Positions 1 through 11,427 of a stretch of DNA of 64,000 nucleotides are shown here, one piece after another. Each line of letters starts with the position of its first letter. Position 1 is the first letter of the stretch. A model generated the notes under the pieces. It was not told where the DNA came from, made no database searches, and saw nothing but the letters and a program-made list of their open reading frames with translations. Source of the stretch: Limnanthes douglasii subsp. nivea (lineage: Eukaryota; Streptophyta; Magnoliopsida; Brassicales; Limnanthaceae); contig JAUPFV010000004.1 of assembly GCA_036936605.1 (NCBI GenBank), positions 124,187,706-124,251,705 on the forward strand, in the 5' to 3' direction. A program made the translations under genes and the position numbers.

Positions 1-299
1 ATTATAATTTGTGATTTAAGACTCGATAACAGTCTTAAAGTTTTTGACATCATTTCTGTGCCCCCCTTTATTAATGACTCCGTTATTTTCTATGTTATGA
101 TCATAAGATGAAGATCTCACATGCTGAATTTGCATGACTTAAGATCACCTTTCTCATTACCCTCAAGAACGCGACTTTAGGATAATCTACCTTAAGTTTT
201 AGAATAAAGCGGGTATCTGTAAACAACTATGGTCATTGTAAGTGGTAAAAATTCTTTCATTTGGTGTGATTGAATAAAAATAGAACAAATTAAAAGTTA

Positions 300-715
300 T
301 ATTTTTTAGACGTGAAAGAAAATCCTCCATCTTTGATATCTTGTTAATAAAATATATAAGGTGGTGATTAACAATATGGAATCTACTTCGTTCTGGTTCG
401 ACTCATCGTTGTTTCCCACTTTATTCGTGGCCCGTTACAAAAACATATAATTCGTGATATAAGACTCGATAATAATTTAAGATATTTTATATCATTATTG
501 ATGACTGATTTTTTGGACCTGAGAAAAATCATCCACATTTCATCTATTGATATTAAAATATATAAGATGGTGATTGACAATATAAAATCTACTATAAAGA
601 TCATTATTGATGATTGATTTTTGGACTTGAAAAGAAATTCTCCACTTTTGATATTTTGCAACTCGAATACATGAGATGATGATTGACAACCTAAAATCTA
701 CATTAATGGTGAATT
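300..715. repeat. Degenerate direct repeat, three copies
   Basis: Three related blocks start near 305, 508 and 614. Each has a TTTTTGGAC-like stretch, then a TCCAC..TTTGATAT stretch, then GATTGACAATATAAAATCTAC or a close variant. A further block (1-60 against 446-505) shares a GTGAT.TAAGACTCGATAA core. No coding capacity is seen. This may be the debris of an LTR or other element, but no ends can be defined. Confidence 0.5.
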
Positions 716-1545
716 ATATAAAAAATATAATTAATTCTATAATATTTTTAAATTTTTAAAAACATTACTGATGATTGATGATTAATTCGTGATATTTATA
801 TATTTTTCTTTATGTATTTTATTTATATATTTATCATTTAATCTTAATTTTTTACTTTTTGTTTATGTTTTATGTTAATACCATTATTGAAATCTGATAT
901 TAATATTTATGTCAGTAATTATCTACATGTCTTATCGGAGTAAAAATAATTAAAAATAGAGGGATAGTTTTTTCTTTTTCTTAAAAGTTTTCTACTTTTA
1001 TTATTTGTGCTGTATTATAAAGTAAAAATGGACGAAATTTATTTTGAACGAAGTGAATGAAAAGGTATTAGTTACCAAAACTCATGGTCAAAATTTTGAT
1101 TACACTAGTAGTAAAACAGTTGATAGTTATTCTACACGCGTAGAAATTCAAATACTGTTGATGTTATCCAAAATTATTTTTACTGATAACGATTTGACGT
1201 CAGATTGACATCTTCTCAGATAAATATCTAAATCAGACAACTATTTCAAACCAAAAAATTTCTCTATGTCGCGGCAGTGAACATCCTCAAAGTTGACGAA
1301 CGATACTAATCCAACAAAGCTCGAGCTGGATTTTTGTCGCCATTGCTGTAAGTTTTCTGTTTGCGATCGTTGACGTTTACAGCTTCTGATAAGGACACCT
1401 CTAATCTTACAAATCTGTCTCTCTCTCAGGCATTTAGTCGATCTTTGACCGACGATTGCTGTTTATTTTAAGCCGAGTCCATTTATATATCGGATCATAA
1501 GAATCGGTATACACTTACAGGGCGATAAGACAGGGAGACGACAAG
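716..1545 (+). promoter_or_regulatory. Spacer and 5' leader of the sugar transporter gene
   Basis: 716-1240 is AT-rich with no gene seen. From about 1260 the base composition becomes more even, as expected for a 5' UTR. A GTAAGT donor at 1348 and a pyrimidine-rich acceptor ending TCTCTCTCAG at 1429 could define an 82-bp intron in the 5' UTR. A TTATATAT stretch at 1483-1490 lies only about 56 bp before the ATG, so it is probably leader sequence if the intron is real. The start of transcription is not determined. Confidence 0.35.
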
Positions 1546-4500
1546 ATGAGTGATACTGAAGAGGGCAGAGATTTGAGGCGGCCGTTTCTACATACCGGAA
1601 GCTGGTACAGGATGGGGATGGGTTCAATGCAAACGTCAAGTATGATGAATTCGGCTCAGGGGATTCGCGATAGCTCCGTCTCAGTTTTAGCTTGTGTTTT
1701 GATCGTTGCATTAGGACCTATCCAATTTGGATTCACTGTAAGCTAACTATCTCAACTTTTTATTTCTGGGTTTGGTTTGCAACTGGATTCGAAAAACAAA
1801 TCATGGGTTTTAGACTATCAGTTGATTCTTTTTTTATGATTTTTTCTGAGATTATGAGGTTTATGTTCATGTTAGGATATGAATTTAGATTGTGTTTTTT
1901 TCTCGATTTTTTTTTTATGCAGTGTGGTTATTCTTCACCTACACAAGCTGCAATTATTAAGGATCTTGGTTTAAGTGTATCCGAGGTATTATAAACCTCC
2001 AATGCTATATGATTTGATTCCTATTTAGTTTCTGACTTTGATAATTTGTTCAGTTTTCTCTGTTTGGTTCTCTATCCAATGTGGGTGCTATGGTTGGAGC
2101 TATAGCTAGTGGTCAGATTTCCGAATATATTGGAAGAAAAGGGGTATGATTCAAATAAGTTAACTCTATCAACATTTATCTTCTTCTTTGTAGTGTAATC
2201 ATTGACTGAAATTTTGTTTATATTGTAGTCTTTGATGATCGCTGCCATTCCTAATATCATCGGATGGCTTGCTATCTCGTTTGCGAAAGTGAGTTTATCG
2301 CGATCCATTTTTATGTAAATCGGTAGCTTAAGCAGATCGATTAATATCAAACTCAATGTTTTTTTACAGGACCCGTCTTTCCTATACATGGGAAGGTTAT
2401 TGGAGGGGTTTGGTGTCGGAATAATCTCTTATACGGTAATAATACTTCATTTAGATCCTTCAGTTTGAAAACGAATATTAATTTAGAAAAATAATAATTA
2501 CCTTTTATTTTATGATATTCAGGTTCCGGTATATATAGCTGAAATAGCACCGCAACACATGAGAGGGAGTTTGGGTTCAGTGAATCAGGTTGGTCGTGTT
2601 TTATCATCGTACTCGTAATGATTTATGTGAGGTTTTTAGATGTTTTCAAACTGATCAGGGGTGCCCATATTTGGTTGTCTAGCTTTCTGTTACAATTGGA
2701 ATAATGCTGGCTTATTTACTAGGACTTTTCGTTCCATGGAGAATTCTAGCAGTTCTCGGTACTCCTCTAAAGCTTTGCTTAATTCATCAATTCAATTGAG
2801 CCCAAATTTTCTTTTGATTGTCGCTTCTTTCGAATCGTCGCTTGTATTTGGTCTGATTTATTTCATTGCAGGAGTCTTGCCATGTACAATATTGATACCT
2901 GGTCTCTTTTTTATTCCCGAATCTCCTCGGTGGCTGGTAACTATATGGCATAAAACCTTTATTTAAGCTCTTATGTTGTCATGATAGTGTCTTTATGCAA
3001 GTCCTCTTTCCTATATTTAGGCCAAAATGGGTATGACTGAAGACTTTGAAACTTCTTTGCAAGTTATTCGTGGATTTGAGACTGATATTTCTTCCGAAGT
3101 CAATGAAATCAAGGTATACTATAGACCGACTTAATGCTTTACTGTTAGCATGATTTCAAAAAATTTATAAACGGTTGCGTTTTATATTACTAAACTTTCA
3201 AATCTAAAAGGCTGATACTTTGTCTCTTTGAAAATTTACATATTCCGATAATTTTCCTCTTTGACTCTACAGGCGTCTGTGGCGTCATCTAGCAAAAGAA
3301 GTAGTATTCGGTTTGCAGATCTTAAAAGAAGAAGATACTGGTTTCCTTTGATGGTAATCAAATATCTGACACTTTTCTTTTTTGCTTTGAATTTCTGGAC
3401 TTAACCTTCTAAACCAAGTCGATTTTTTTTTATTGTAGGTTGGAATAGGATTACTTATGCTTCAACAGCTTGTTGGAATTAACGGGGTTCTATTCTATTC
3501 AAGTACCATTTTTGAAACTGCTGGTAAGCATAAAATCGACTTCTTTATACTTAGCTACCTCACAGTTAGTTGTGCTGTCTTTTTAAGTTTCCCTTCTGAA
3601 ATTTGTCCGATTCAGTGGATTTACTATATTTTTTTCGATAAAAAAAGTAGGCGTAAAGTTGAAGTAGGCAGCAATTGGTACCTAATAACTTTTTTTCTTT
3701 AAAGCATCCTTAATTTCATTCACTGCTGATAGTTACATGCCAAATTTCGTGGTAGTAATAGCATATCCTTTACCATATCTTCTTATGTTGCTTTGTGCAA
3801 GATGCATTTGTATATCTTCTATCCATTTGGTATTCAAGTTAACAGCTTTAATAGTATGAAATCTCTAATGGGTCCACTTTGAGCAGGTGTTACATCAAGC
3901 AATGCAGCTACATTTGGGCTCGGTGCTATTCAGGTAAAGCTTTTACGATCCAAGAAGTGGTTACTTATTGGATTGGCAAGAGCTTGTTCTGTTTATTATA
4001 TCGTAACCTTCTTTGAATTTCAAATGCTTTTAGGTCGTAGCAACAGGAATAGCCACATGGTTGGTAGACAGATTAGGCCGCCGGATTCTTCTTATTGTAA
4101 GTTCACTCTGGTTATCTCCAACTTATTAACTGTTATCTACTAGAGAAAACCAGCTAAAATTTGGAGACTGAGTTTGTTTCTGCTCAGGTATCCTCTATTG
4201 GAATGACTTTTAGTCTCCTACTTGTTTCAGCATCTTTCTTTGCCAAGGTAAAATGAACTGTGAACCTCTTATTACTTGTCCCTTTCCTCTGCGTTCTAAT
4301 TCTTCCGTTTTGCGGTATTATTATAGGGGTTTGTATCAGATGATTCTACGATATACAGTGTATTGGGAATCTCATCAGTGGTCGGAGTTGTGGTACATCT
4401 ACTAGACATATATCGCTAAATTAGCTTCTGTTGTTGTTTCATTGTTAAAAATATCTTCAGATTTTAACTCTATTTCTATTCCAGGCCATGGTAGTCTTCT

Positions 4501-6035
4501 TCTCTTTGGGAATGGGACCCATTCCTTGGCTTATTATGTCCGAGGTAATTTTATACTATCTAACGTCATATTTTGACTGCATTTGCCTGCTTCCATTGGA
4601 TTTTTGTTTCTAATGAACAAAAAGGGATCTTCCGTTGGTCATTAGGCCCCTATAATCTCCACTCCAGTTGAACCCAGGTTTCCATCTTATGTAGCATCAC
4701 CAATGAGCTAATAAAGCCAGCTTCTGTCAAGCTTGCGCCAATTATGAAGAACATAATTTTGTTTTGAGATTTGCAAACTTTCTCCGCACTATCAATCTCT
4801 TCTTCTATAGTAACAATATGCAATCTTTCTTTCGTAAAAACAATTAATGCTATAAATTGCACATTTTCGTCCTAAAGTGAAGGGTTTATCCTTGTTAGTT
4901 AATCACATTAGGTAGAGATCTAATTTGAACTGTGGATCTATAGTTCTATAATCTGTTGATCTTTCTAGCATGACAGCGGCTAACAAAAAGTTGGTCATTC
5001 GCTCAATGTAATCATAGTTGAGTAACTCTTATATCGTAGTCGTATGGTAAAACGTTTCGCTCGTAAGCTTAAGGTTTTGGGATAATTAGTCACCCATTTG
5101 TTACAAAAGATTAATAGGCTCGTTATTCTGCAAAACTTAAATTGTTGTTAATACTTTGTTTCTTCACGTTGATGGCAGATTCTTCCGGTCAACATCAAGG
5201 GCCTCGCCGGAAGCATAGCAACACTATGCAATTGGTTTTTTTCTTGGGTGGTTACCATGACGGCGAACTTGCTCTTGGCTTGGAGCAGTGGAGGTTCTCT
5301 CTCTCTCATAATATTTAATTGTAGAAGTCGATGGATTAGTGCTTAAGTATTCCTTTTGTCCTTCAAACGATTTAGACTTACAATCCGCGAATAGATAGGC
5401 AACTGACTAGGATTGCTAAGTTTAGTAAGCCTCTTGGAGAAAATCCTCGGTTTTGTATTCAACTAAACTCTTATGCTCTTTGTGGGATGGTAGAAAGACC
5501 ATGGAACTAGGGACCGAGCTGCCCTGCCACAGCTGGTCGAGTCAGATCAAATCAATCGGATATAAATATCCAAATATTTTATTTAAGTAATGTTGTCTGT
5601 GTCGAGTCGGATCAAATCAATCCAATATAATTTATTTTGGATAATTTGGGACAGCTGACTGGTCTTTAGGTCCCCCTTTGGGTTTAGAAAACCTCAACCC
5701 AGATCTGGGCCGGTTTGGGGTTCTATCTAAAAGAAGGGGAAAGGGGGCTGAGGCCATCCGTAGACAAAACAGGCACCACTTGGCTTAGAAGTAGTTAAAA
5801 GTGTCTAAAAGTAATATTTCTCTTTTAAGGTTTTAGGTATAATAGTTGCTGTTTTACTATTATTGTTGATAATTTTTATTCGCATGGATTTCTCAGTAGT
5901 CGATTTGATTCCCCATGAATAGGTACATTTGCCTTGTATATGTTAGTGTCAGCTTTTACGGTGGCATTCGTCAACATCTGGGTGCCCGAGACGAAAGGAA
6001 GAACTCTTGAAGAAATTCAGACATCCTTTAGATAA
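1546..6035 (+). CDS. ERDL6: ERD6-like monosaccharide transporter (ERDL4/ERDL6 type), 18 exons
   Basis: The product is a major facilitator sugar porter of 486 residues, full length for plant ERD6-like proteins. Exons read by GT/AG and frame: 1546-1737, 1923-1985, 2054-2143, 2229-2288, 2370-2435, 2523-2588, 2683-2758, 2872-2936, 3021-3113, 3273-3353, 3439-3523, 3887-3933, 4034-4096, 4188-4247, 4327-4392, 4485-4544, 5179-5293, 5923-6035. No frame break is seen. Family motifs are intact: GRKG at 112-115, PESPRWL at 220-226, QQLVGIN at 293-299, DRLGRR at 340-345, GMGPIPW at 400-406 and PETKG at 471-475. The N-terminus (about residues 9-25) reads [18 protein letters not shown], very close to Arabidopsis ERDL6 and ERDL4, which are tonoplast transporters; ERDL6 has been linked to glucose export from the vacuole. 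Location and substrate here are inferred from the family. The last two introns (634 and 629 bp) are much longer than the others. ERDL4 and ERDL6 cannot be told apart here. Confidence 0.93.
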
Positions 6036-6869
6036 GGTTTTGTTCTGTTTTTTTGTTGTTGTTAGTATTTTGGAAAAAGCAATCCACCGGTAAGACCTAT
6101 TTGTAGAGTGATTCAATTTATAGAGCATGCATGCATGGGGAAAAGACAAACATGATCTATTCGAGAGATAAATAAGCAGCTCATTTGTGTATTCTTTTAC
6201 CGAACCGATAAATGTTTTATGGTAATTTCACTTGAATTTTGCTAAAATATTGTTGCTTGTTGAATGAGATTCATCATTAATCATTTCAGTTTGCATAGGC
6301 CTGGGATAGGTGGGACTAGGATAGATAATTTTTCGTATATTTCTAATTTATAGAGAAAATGCATCACAAATGGTAAAGTCTTTTTTATATTAAAAGTTGA
6401 ATCAATACAAATCATATTTGGAGCACAATTATAGTTTATAGTTAGTAACAGAAAATTTACTGAATAAAACAACGTTGAACACATAGTCTAGTCAGAGTCC
6501 GATTACGATAATTTGATGGTGTTCTCGGAATGAAGTCCATAGAAAGGAAATTTATGTCTCCGATCTGACTTTTACTTATTCAAACGGTTCAAGCAAACAT
6601 AGTGATATTTAGACCTATTGACGCGTAAGGAGAATGGGATCCCGACAAAACAGAGCTGTCACCACAATTGAGCTGATGTGGTTATTGTTTAATTGTTATA
6701 TAATTCGTATATTTCAAAAATAATACAAGATTATTATAGTTTTATTATTATATTTTAATGATTATTATTATTGTTCGATTATAGGTATACAGCTGTTTCT
6801 ATTTTCAACATTATGAGGTCAAAGTGTAAAATATAATCGAATAGTACAAATGTTTTTAAATCGAATTAC
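6036..6869. other. 3' flank of the transporter and AT-rich spacer
   Basis: The 3' UTR probably runs a few hundred bases past the TAA at 6033-6035. No single polyadenylation signal stands out, though AATAAGC near 6170 and GATAAATG near 6205 are candidates. Nothing else is recognised. Confidence 0.4.
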
Positions 6870-7470
6870 TATATTACAAAAGCTCTCAAAATAATTATTA
6901 TACTTTCTCAAATTCAGTTTAATGATTAAAGTTTACAATTATAACCTTCAAACTGAAAATGAAATTATGGTTAACAAAACTATGTCGTATTTTGGAATAC
7001 TCTTCGATATTAGCTATAATACACACTGTAAGAGAATAAGAATAATTTTGATGGTATATATTTTATCTTACAATGTGTATTATAAGTTCAGATCAGGATT
7101 TATCTGAAGTACAATATAGTTTTGTTAACAATAATGTCAATTTCAGCGTGGTGGTCATCAATATGAACTTTATTCATTAGGCTCTATAGTTTGTTTTCCT
7201 TGATTTGAGATTATAGTATGAAAAGCTAGCAAAAGAAACAAGCACCAAACAACCACACAAATAAAAGAATATACCAAACACTTAAATCATCAATGATCAT
7301 TCACCGTCAAACAAACTAGACGAAATGATTAATTACGAATTTTGATTGAAGATTTTTTTTTTGGTGATTTCGGTCGAAGATTGTAGACAAATAATATAGA
7401 AAAAGATCTTGGTTTGAGAGATTATAGTGATAATTGCAATAACTAGTTTTGAGAGCTTTTGTAATAACAA
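6870..7470. repeat. Fold-back (MITE-like) element with nested inverted repeats
   Basis: Outer arms: ATTACAAAAGCTCTCAAAA near 6873-6892 is matched in reverse complement by TTTTGAGAGCTTTTGTAAT near 7448-7468. Inner arms: GTTAACAAAACTAT at 6970-6983 pairs with ATAGTTTTGTTAAC at 7116-7129. ATAATACACACTGTAAGA at 7017-7034 pairs with TCTTACAATGTGTATTAT at 7066-7083. The inner part (6970-7129) could fold into one long imperfect hairpin with a loop near 7041-7061. No transposase is present. A miniature inverted-repeat element is the simplest reading; a hairpin small-RNA locus is possible. Confidence 0.6.
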
Positions 7471-7837
7471 TATTGTTTGAGAGATGATATGAGAGGTGAA
7501 TTAAGAGATTATGAGAAATTGATGAGTTTCTTCTCTATCCGATTTGATAGAAAAAAATTACAGATAGGATATCCGATTTGCAACGGAAAAAAAATCATAT
7601 AAATTAGATACTTCTTGTTCATTATTTTCACAACTATTTATCTTCATACTTCTCACACAATAACTATATACCAAATCTTATCTCCTCAATCCATATTTCA
7701 AAATGGTTATGAAAGAAAAGACTAAAAAAATCCAAACATATGTCGCTGAAACATCCTCAACGAGTATAAAAAGAGCCGATAAATATTCATTGCTACATGA
7801 AGATGTATATAAGAGTATTGAAGAACATATAAACTAT
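7471..7837. other. AT-rich spacer, nothing recognised
   Basis: No open frame, RNA gene or clear repeat was found in this stretch. Confidence 0.5.
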
Positions 7838-7958
7838 TTAAAACATTTAAAGATATAATAAACTATTTAAAATATCTAATATTTAAAATATATATTATCA
7901 AAAGATTACGACAACTTTAAAGATATATTTTAAAGACCTCATAAACTATTAGTTGAAC
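7838..7958. repeat. AT-rich direct-repeat array, block 1
   Basis: Variants of AAAGATATAATAAACTATTT and AAAATATCTAATATTTAAA are repeated. The same motifs recur at 8586-8880, 15200-15246 and 35665-35850. This suggests one AT-rich array that was later split by inserted elements. Confidence 0.5.
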
Positions 7959-7959
7959 T

Positions 7960-8352
7960 ATGGTTGACCTGGTTTCGCATGATATGGTCTCTCATCATTT
8001 TTAATTTTCTTGGATTCGCATGATGTGGTCTCTCATCATTCATATTTTTCCTGGTTTCGCATGATATGGTCTCTTATCATTCATAGTTAGACTGGTTTCT
8101 TATTATTCATAGTTGCCTTGGTTTCGCATGATACAATCTTCCATCATTTATAGTTTACCAAATTTTTCATTATGTGGTCTCACATCATACGGCTGGTATG
8201 GTTTCGCATGATATGTTATCTCATCATTTATAGTTAGCTTAGTTTTGCATGTAATATCTTTTTCCCTGGTTTGGCATGATATGGTCTTTCATCATTCATA
8301 GCTAGCATGATTTCTTATCATTCATAGTTGGCATAGTTTCTCATCTATAGTT
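7960..8352. repeat. Degenerate minisatellite, unit about 40 bp
   Basis: About nine imperfect tandem copies of a unit built from GGTTTCGCATGATATGGTCT followed by CTCATCATTCATAGTT. The first three copies (from 7967) are 40-42 bp long; later copies are shortened or mutated. The array is non-coding. Confidence 0.75.
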
Positions 8353-8469
8353 CGTACGTATTTAATTTCTCGTAAATAATAATTCAAAAAATATCATTAA
8401 TGAATCAAAGAGAATATACACATGCATGATGATTTTATATAAGAGGCCGTTTGGAGTATTATAAAAAAT

Positions 8470-8585
8470 AAGTAGGTCTTAGATAGTAAATAGTAAACTT
8501 AAATAGGTCTTTCTTAGAGATATATAGAAATAAGGGTACCAAGTGGATAATATTTTGACTTTGGGGTCTTAATCGGTACTTTACC
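8470..8585 (-). repeat. Fragment of a dispersed repeat ending in GGTAAAGTACC
   Basis: Read on the - strand, this begins GGTAAAGTACC (8585 down to 8575). It then follows the same order of motifs as 53396-53525 on the + strand: ATTATCCA, a TATATAT run, GAAAGACC, TTTACTATT, AAGACC. Both copies share the same sharp end, so this is probably the terminus of an unidentified element. Confidence 0.45.
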
Positions 8586-8884
8586 TTATAATAAATTATT
8601 AATTGGAAGATCAAATAAACTATTTTAAATTTCTAATATTTCAGAGACATAAATATCTAAAATTCCAATAATTTTAAAGATATATTTTAAATATCTAATA
8701 CAGTTGAAAATTTTAATAAACTATTTAAAATATCTAATGGTTGAAATATCTAAAATTCCAACAACCTTAAAGATACAGTTTAAAGATCATATAAATTATT
8801 AGTTGAAAGATGTAATAAATTATTTAAAATATCTTAATATACCTAAACAAAATCTCGAATATTAATCTCATATATTTCAAGTGT
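8586..8884. repeat. AT-rich direct-repeat array, block 2
   Basis: Repeats of AAACTATTTAAAATATCTAA and AATTCCAA.AA..TTAAAGATA, the same family as 7838-7958. Element C begins directly to its right with no visible LTR, so C is 5'-truncated at this junction. Confidence 0.5.
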
Positions 8885-10510
8885 TGAGGCCATGTATCAA
8901 GCTATCTATTTCGGATTTAAAGCATCAAATAATGAGGTCGAGTACGAAAAGAGTTGCTAAAAATTGTAGGGCTAAAAAAGTAAGGCTCATAAGTGACTCA
9001 CACCTTCTCATAAATCACGCATCTGGTCATCTCAAGGAAGAAAAGATCATTCTGTGAAGTATTTGAGGGTGTTAAAGGCTTTGACATTGGTTTTTGAAAT
9101 CATCAGATACGAACATGGTCATAGGGTTAAAAATTATGTGGTTGATTCTTTGGCTACTTCTTTATATTCTGAGGAGTACCCTTGGATTATCACAGAAGAA
9201 AATCCTTCTATAATAAAGGGGTCTGAGTCGGTAGAAGGCCTATCGAAGCTTTTAAAATTTCTACAAGCACAACGAAAGATTAGAGGAAAGAAATTAAAGA
9301 ATTCTTGGTAACTGATGTATTACATATTGACAAAGTAATGGCCAAAAGAATACGGTTTAAGGCATATGGCTATATTTTCCTCAGAGATGTATTGTATAAA
9401 AAATCTTTTAGTCGGCCTTTACTTCGATGCTTAAGAGAAAATGAATAGCAAATGATATTGTCATGATGGGGAAGGATCCACACATTATGGGTATAAAACA
9501 TTGATACGAGAAGTTCTTCTAACATGGTACTACTGGCCTACAATCTCTTCGGATGCCAATGAGTTATTTAGAATATATAACACCTGCCAAAGGTTTGGTA
9601 ATACAATCTATACACACGGAGTGCCTTTTGAATCAATATCCTAATCACTACTTTTTTACCGATGAGATATTGATCTGGTCGGACCGTTACCGATGGAATC
9701 AAGAGGACGACAAACGATAATTGTCGCGGTGGGTTATTTTCTAAATGAGTGGAAGCTGAACCATTAGCAGGAACAAAAGATAAGAATTTTATTAGGTTTA
9801 TTGTTTTCATATCTGTTGTCATTTTGGGGTTCCAAGAAAGATAATGATGGATAATGGGCCACAATTGATAATAAAGAAATGAAGGATTTTTTTTTGTTGC
9901 TAAAGGAATACAAAGTGCTTCTTAGCACATTTCCATCCACAAGCGAATGACCAAATTGAGGTTACCAATCGAACAATTGTGGATGGTTTAAAAAAGAATT
10001 TGGAAGGCAAGGTTGGAAAATGGCCGAATTATTTACAAAAAGTTCTATGGGCATACAAAACTAATCCTCGGATGGCTATACAAAAATTAATACTTGCATT
10101 AGTCTATAGGATGGATGTAGTGGTTCCATCCGAAATAATCTTCCCCTTGTATCGAATCAACGAATATTCCGAAGAAACAAATGACAAAAGAAAGCGTACA
10201 AAGTTAGATTTGATAGAAGAAAAAGGAAGAAGGACACAATTAAATTATTTATTGTATCAGACTTCGATGAGAAGTCGGTACGCTTCCAAAGTTAGAAGAC
10301 GGAAGTTTAAATCAGGGGATAAAGTGTTGAGGAAATTATTACTTCATACGAAAGAAAAACGGCTTGGTAAGATATGGCCTAACTGGGCGGGTCCATATAG
10401 GGTAACGAAGAAAGTTAAGCTATGGACATATTGACTCAAATATAAAGAAGGAAGAAAGCTTCTTCACCCGTGGAATCTTCAGCATCTCAAATTGTATTTA
10501 GAGGGAATAT
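8885..10510 (+). pseudogene. Element C: truncated Tat-like pol (RNase H end and integrase)
   Basis: This is the 3' end of a Ty3/gypsy polyprotein. It starts inside an archaeal-type RNase H (MYQAIYFGFKASNNEVEYE near 8892-8950, matching the same domain in A and B). It continues with frameshifts and stops through an H2C2-integrase region (CHHGEGSTH-like near 9460, YYWPT near 9530, CQRFGN near 9590). It ends with a well-kept integrase C-terminal part at 9979-10434 (DGLKKNLEGKVGKWPNYLQK, later WAGPYRV). Gag, protease and reverse transcriptase are missing. A short piece after 'EYE' is also deleted compared with A and B. It is the most decayed of the three Tat-like copies and cannot encode a working enzyme. 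Confidence 0.8.
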
Positions 10511-10670
10511 GTAAGTTTATAAATATTTTTGAGAACCTATGTAAGTATCGGTGGCATACTTTTCCCTATTTTGGTAGCGCATGAAGGTTTTAATGAGGTG
10601 TCCTAATAACCGACTTATATACAATATTTTTTTGCCATCTTAAAAAAAACTTTTATAAATTTTATCATAT

Positions 10671-11035
10671 TGGACCGGAAGGGTCTTCTAACGAATGTTT
10701 GTCTATAATATTTATCATTTTAGACCGGAAGGGTCTTCCCACGAATGTTGGTCTACAATTTTAATCATTTTGGACCGGAAGGGTCTTCCAACGAATGTTG
10801 GTCTATAGACCGGAAGGGTCTTTCAACCAATGTTGGTCTATAATTTTTATCATTCTTAGACTGGAAGGGTCTTCCAACGAATGTTGGTCTAATTGTTTTT
10901 ATCATTTTTGGATCGGAAGGATCTTCTAACAAATGTTGGTCTAAATGTTTTATCACTTTTTAACCGGAAGGGTCCTCAAACGAATATTGGTCTACAATTT
11001 TTATCATTTTGGAGTGGAAGGGTCTTCCAAAGAAA
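10671..11035. repeat. Eight-copy minisatellite with a three-way-junction unit
   Basis: Units start near 10671, 10721, 10771, 10806, 10856, 10909, 10960 and 11011. The core is TAGACC, then GGAAGGGTCTTCC, then AACGAATGTT, then GGTCTA. The outer hexamers are complementary, GGAAG/CTTCC forms one inner hairpin and AAC/GTT (extended CCAAC/GTTGG) another. Units are joined by an AT-rich linker of about 15 bp (ATTTTTATCATTTT); one linker is missing between 10771 and 10806. It lies between the 3' ends of C pol and the convergent antisense gene. Confidence 0.85.
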
Positions 11036-11036
11036 G

Positions 11037-11290
11037 TTAAGAGTCTTTTATAAAAGTTAGGTATAAAAGATTTCATATGAAAAGTTTGGAAAACAAAATT
11101 TAAAGTCTTTTATAAAAGTTATGTATGAAAAATTTCATATAAAAAAGTTTGGAGGATAAAATTAACAATCTTTTATAAAAGTTAGTATAAGAATTTTTCA
11201 GATAAAAAAAATGTTTGGAGGAGGGAGTTAAGAATAATTTGTGAAAGATAAGCATACCAACGTTTCTCATATTAAAAAGTTTGAGGGAGA
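11037..11290. repeat. Tandem repeat, unit about 62 bp, four degenerate copies
   Basis: Each copy has a GTCTTTTATAAAAGTTA block, then a TTTCATAT block, then AAAAGTTTGGA. Copies start near 11043, 11103, 11168 and 11232, the last one poor. No coding capacity is seen. Confidence 0.6.
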
Positions 11291-11427
11291 AGTATATAAC
11301 TAAAGAACATCCATACTAATAAATTCTATAGCGCAAAGCAGATTGTCAGAACACAAAGGCTTAACAAAAATATACCTGTGGTATAATCAGTTCAAAAGGT
11401 GTACACAAAAAGCGATAAAAACAAAAA

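Noticed and set aside
3457..3702. 81-codon + strand frame as a separate gene
   Set aside because: It is exon 11 of the transporter read through into the intron.
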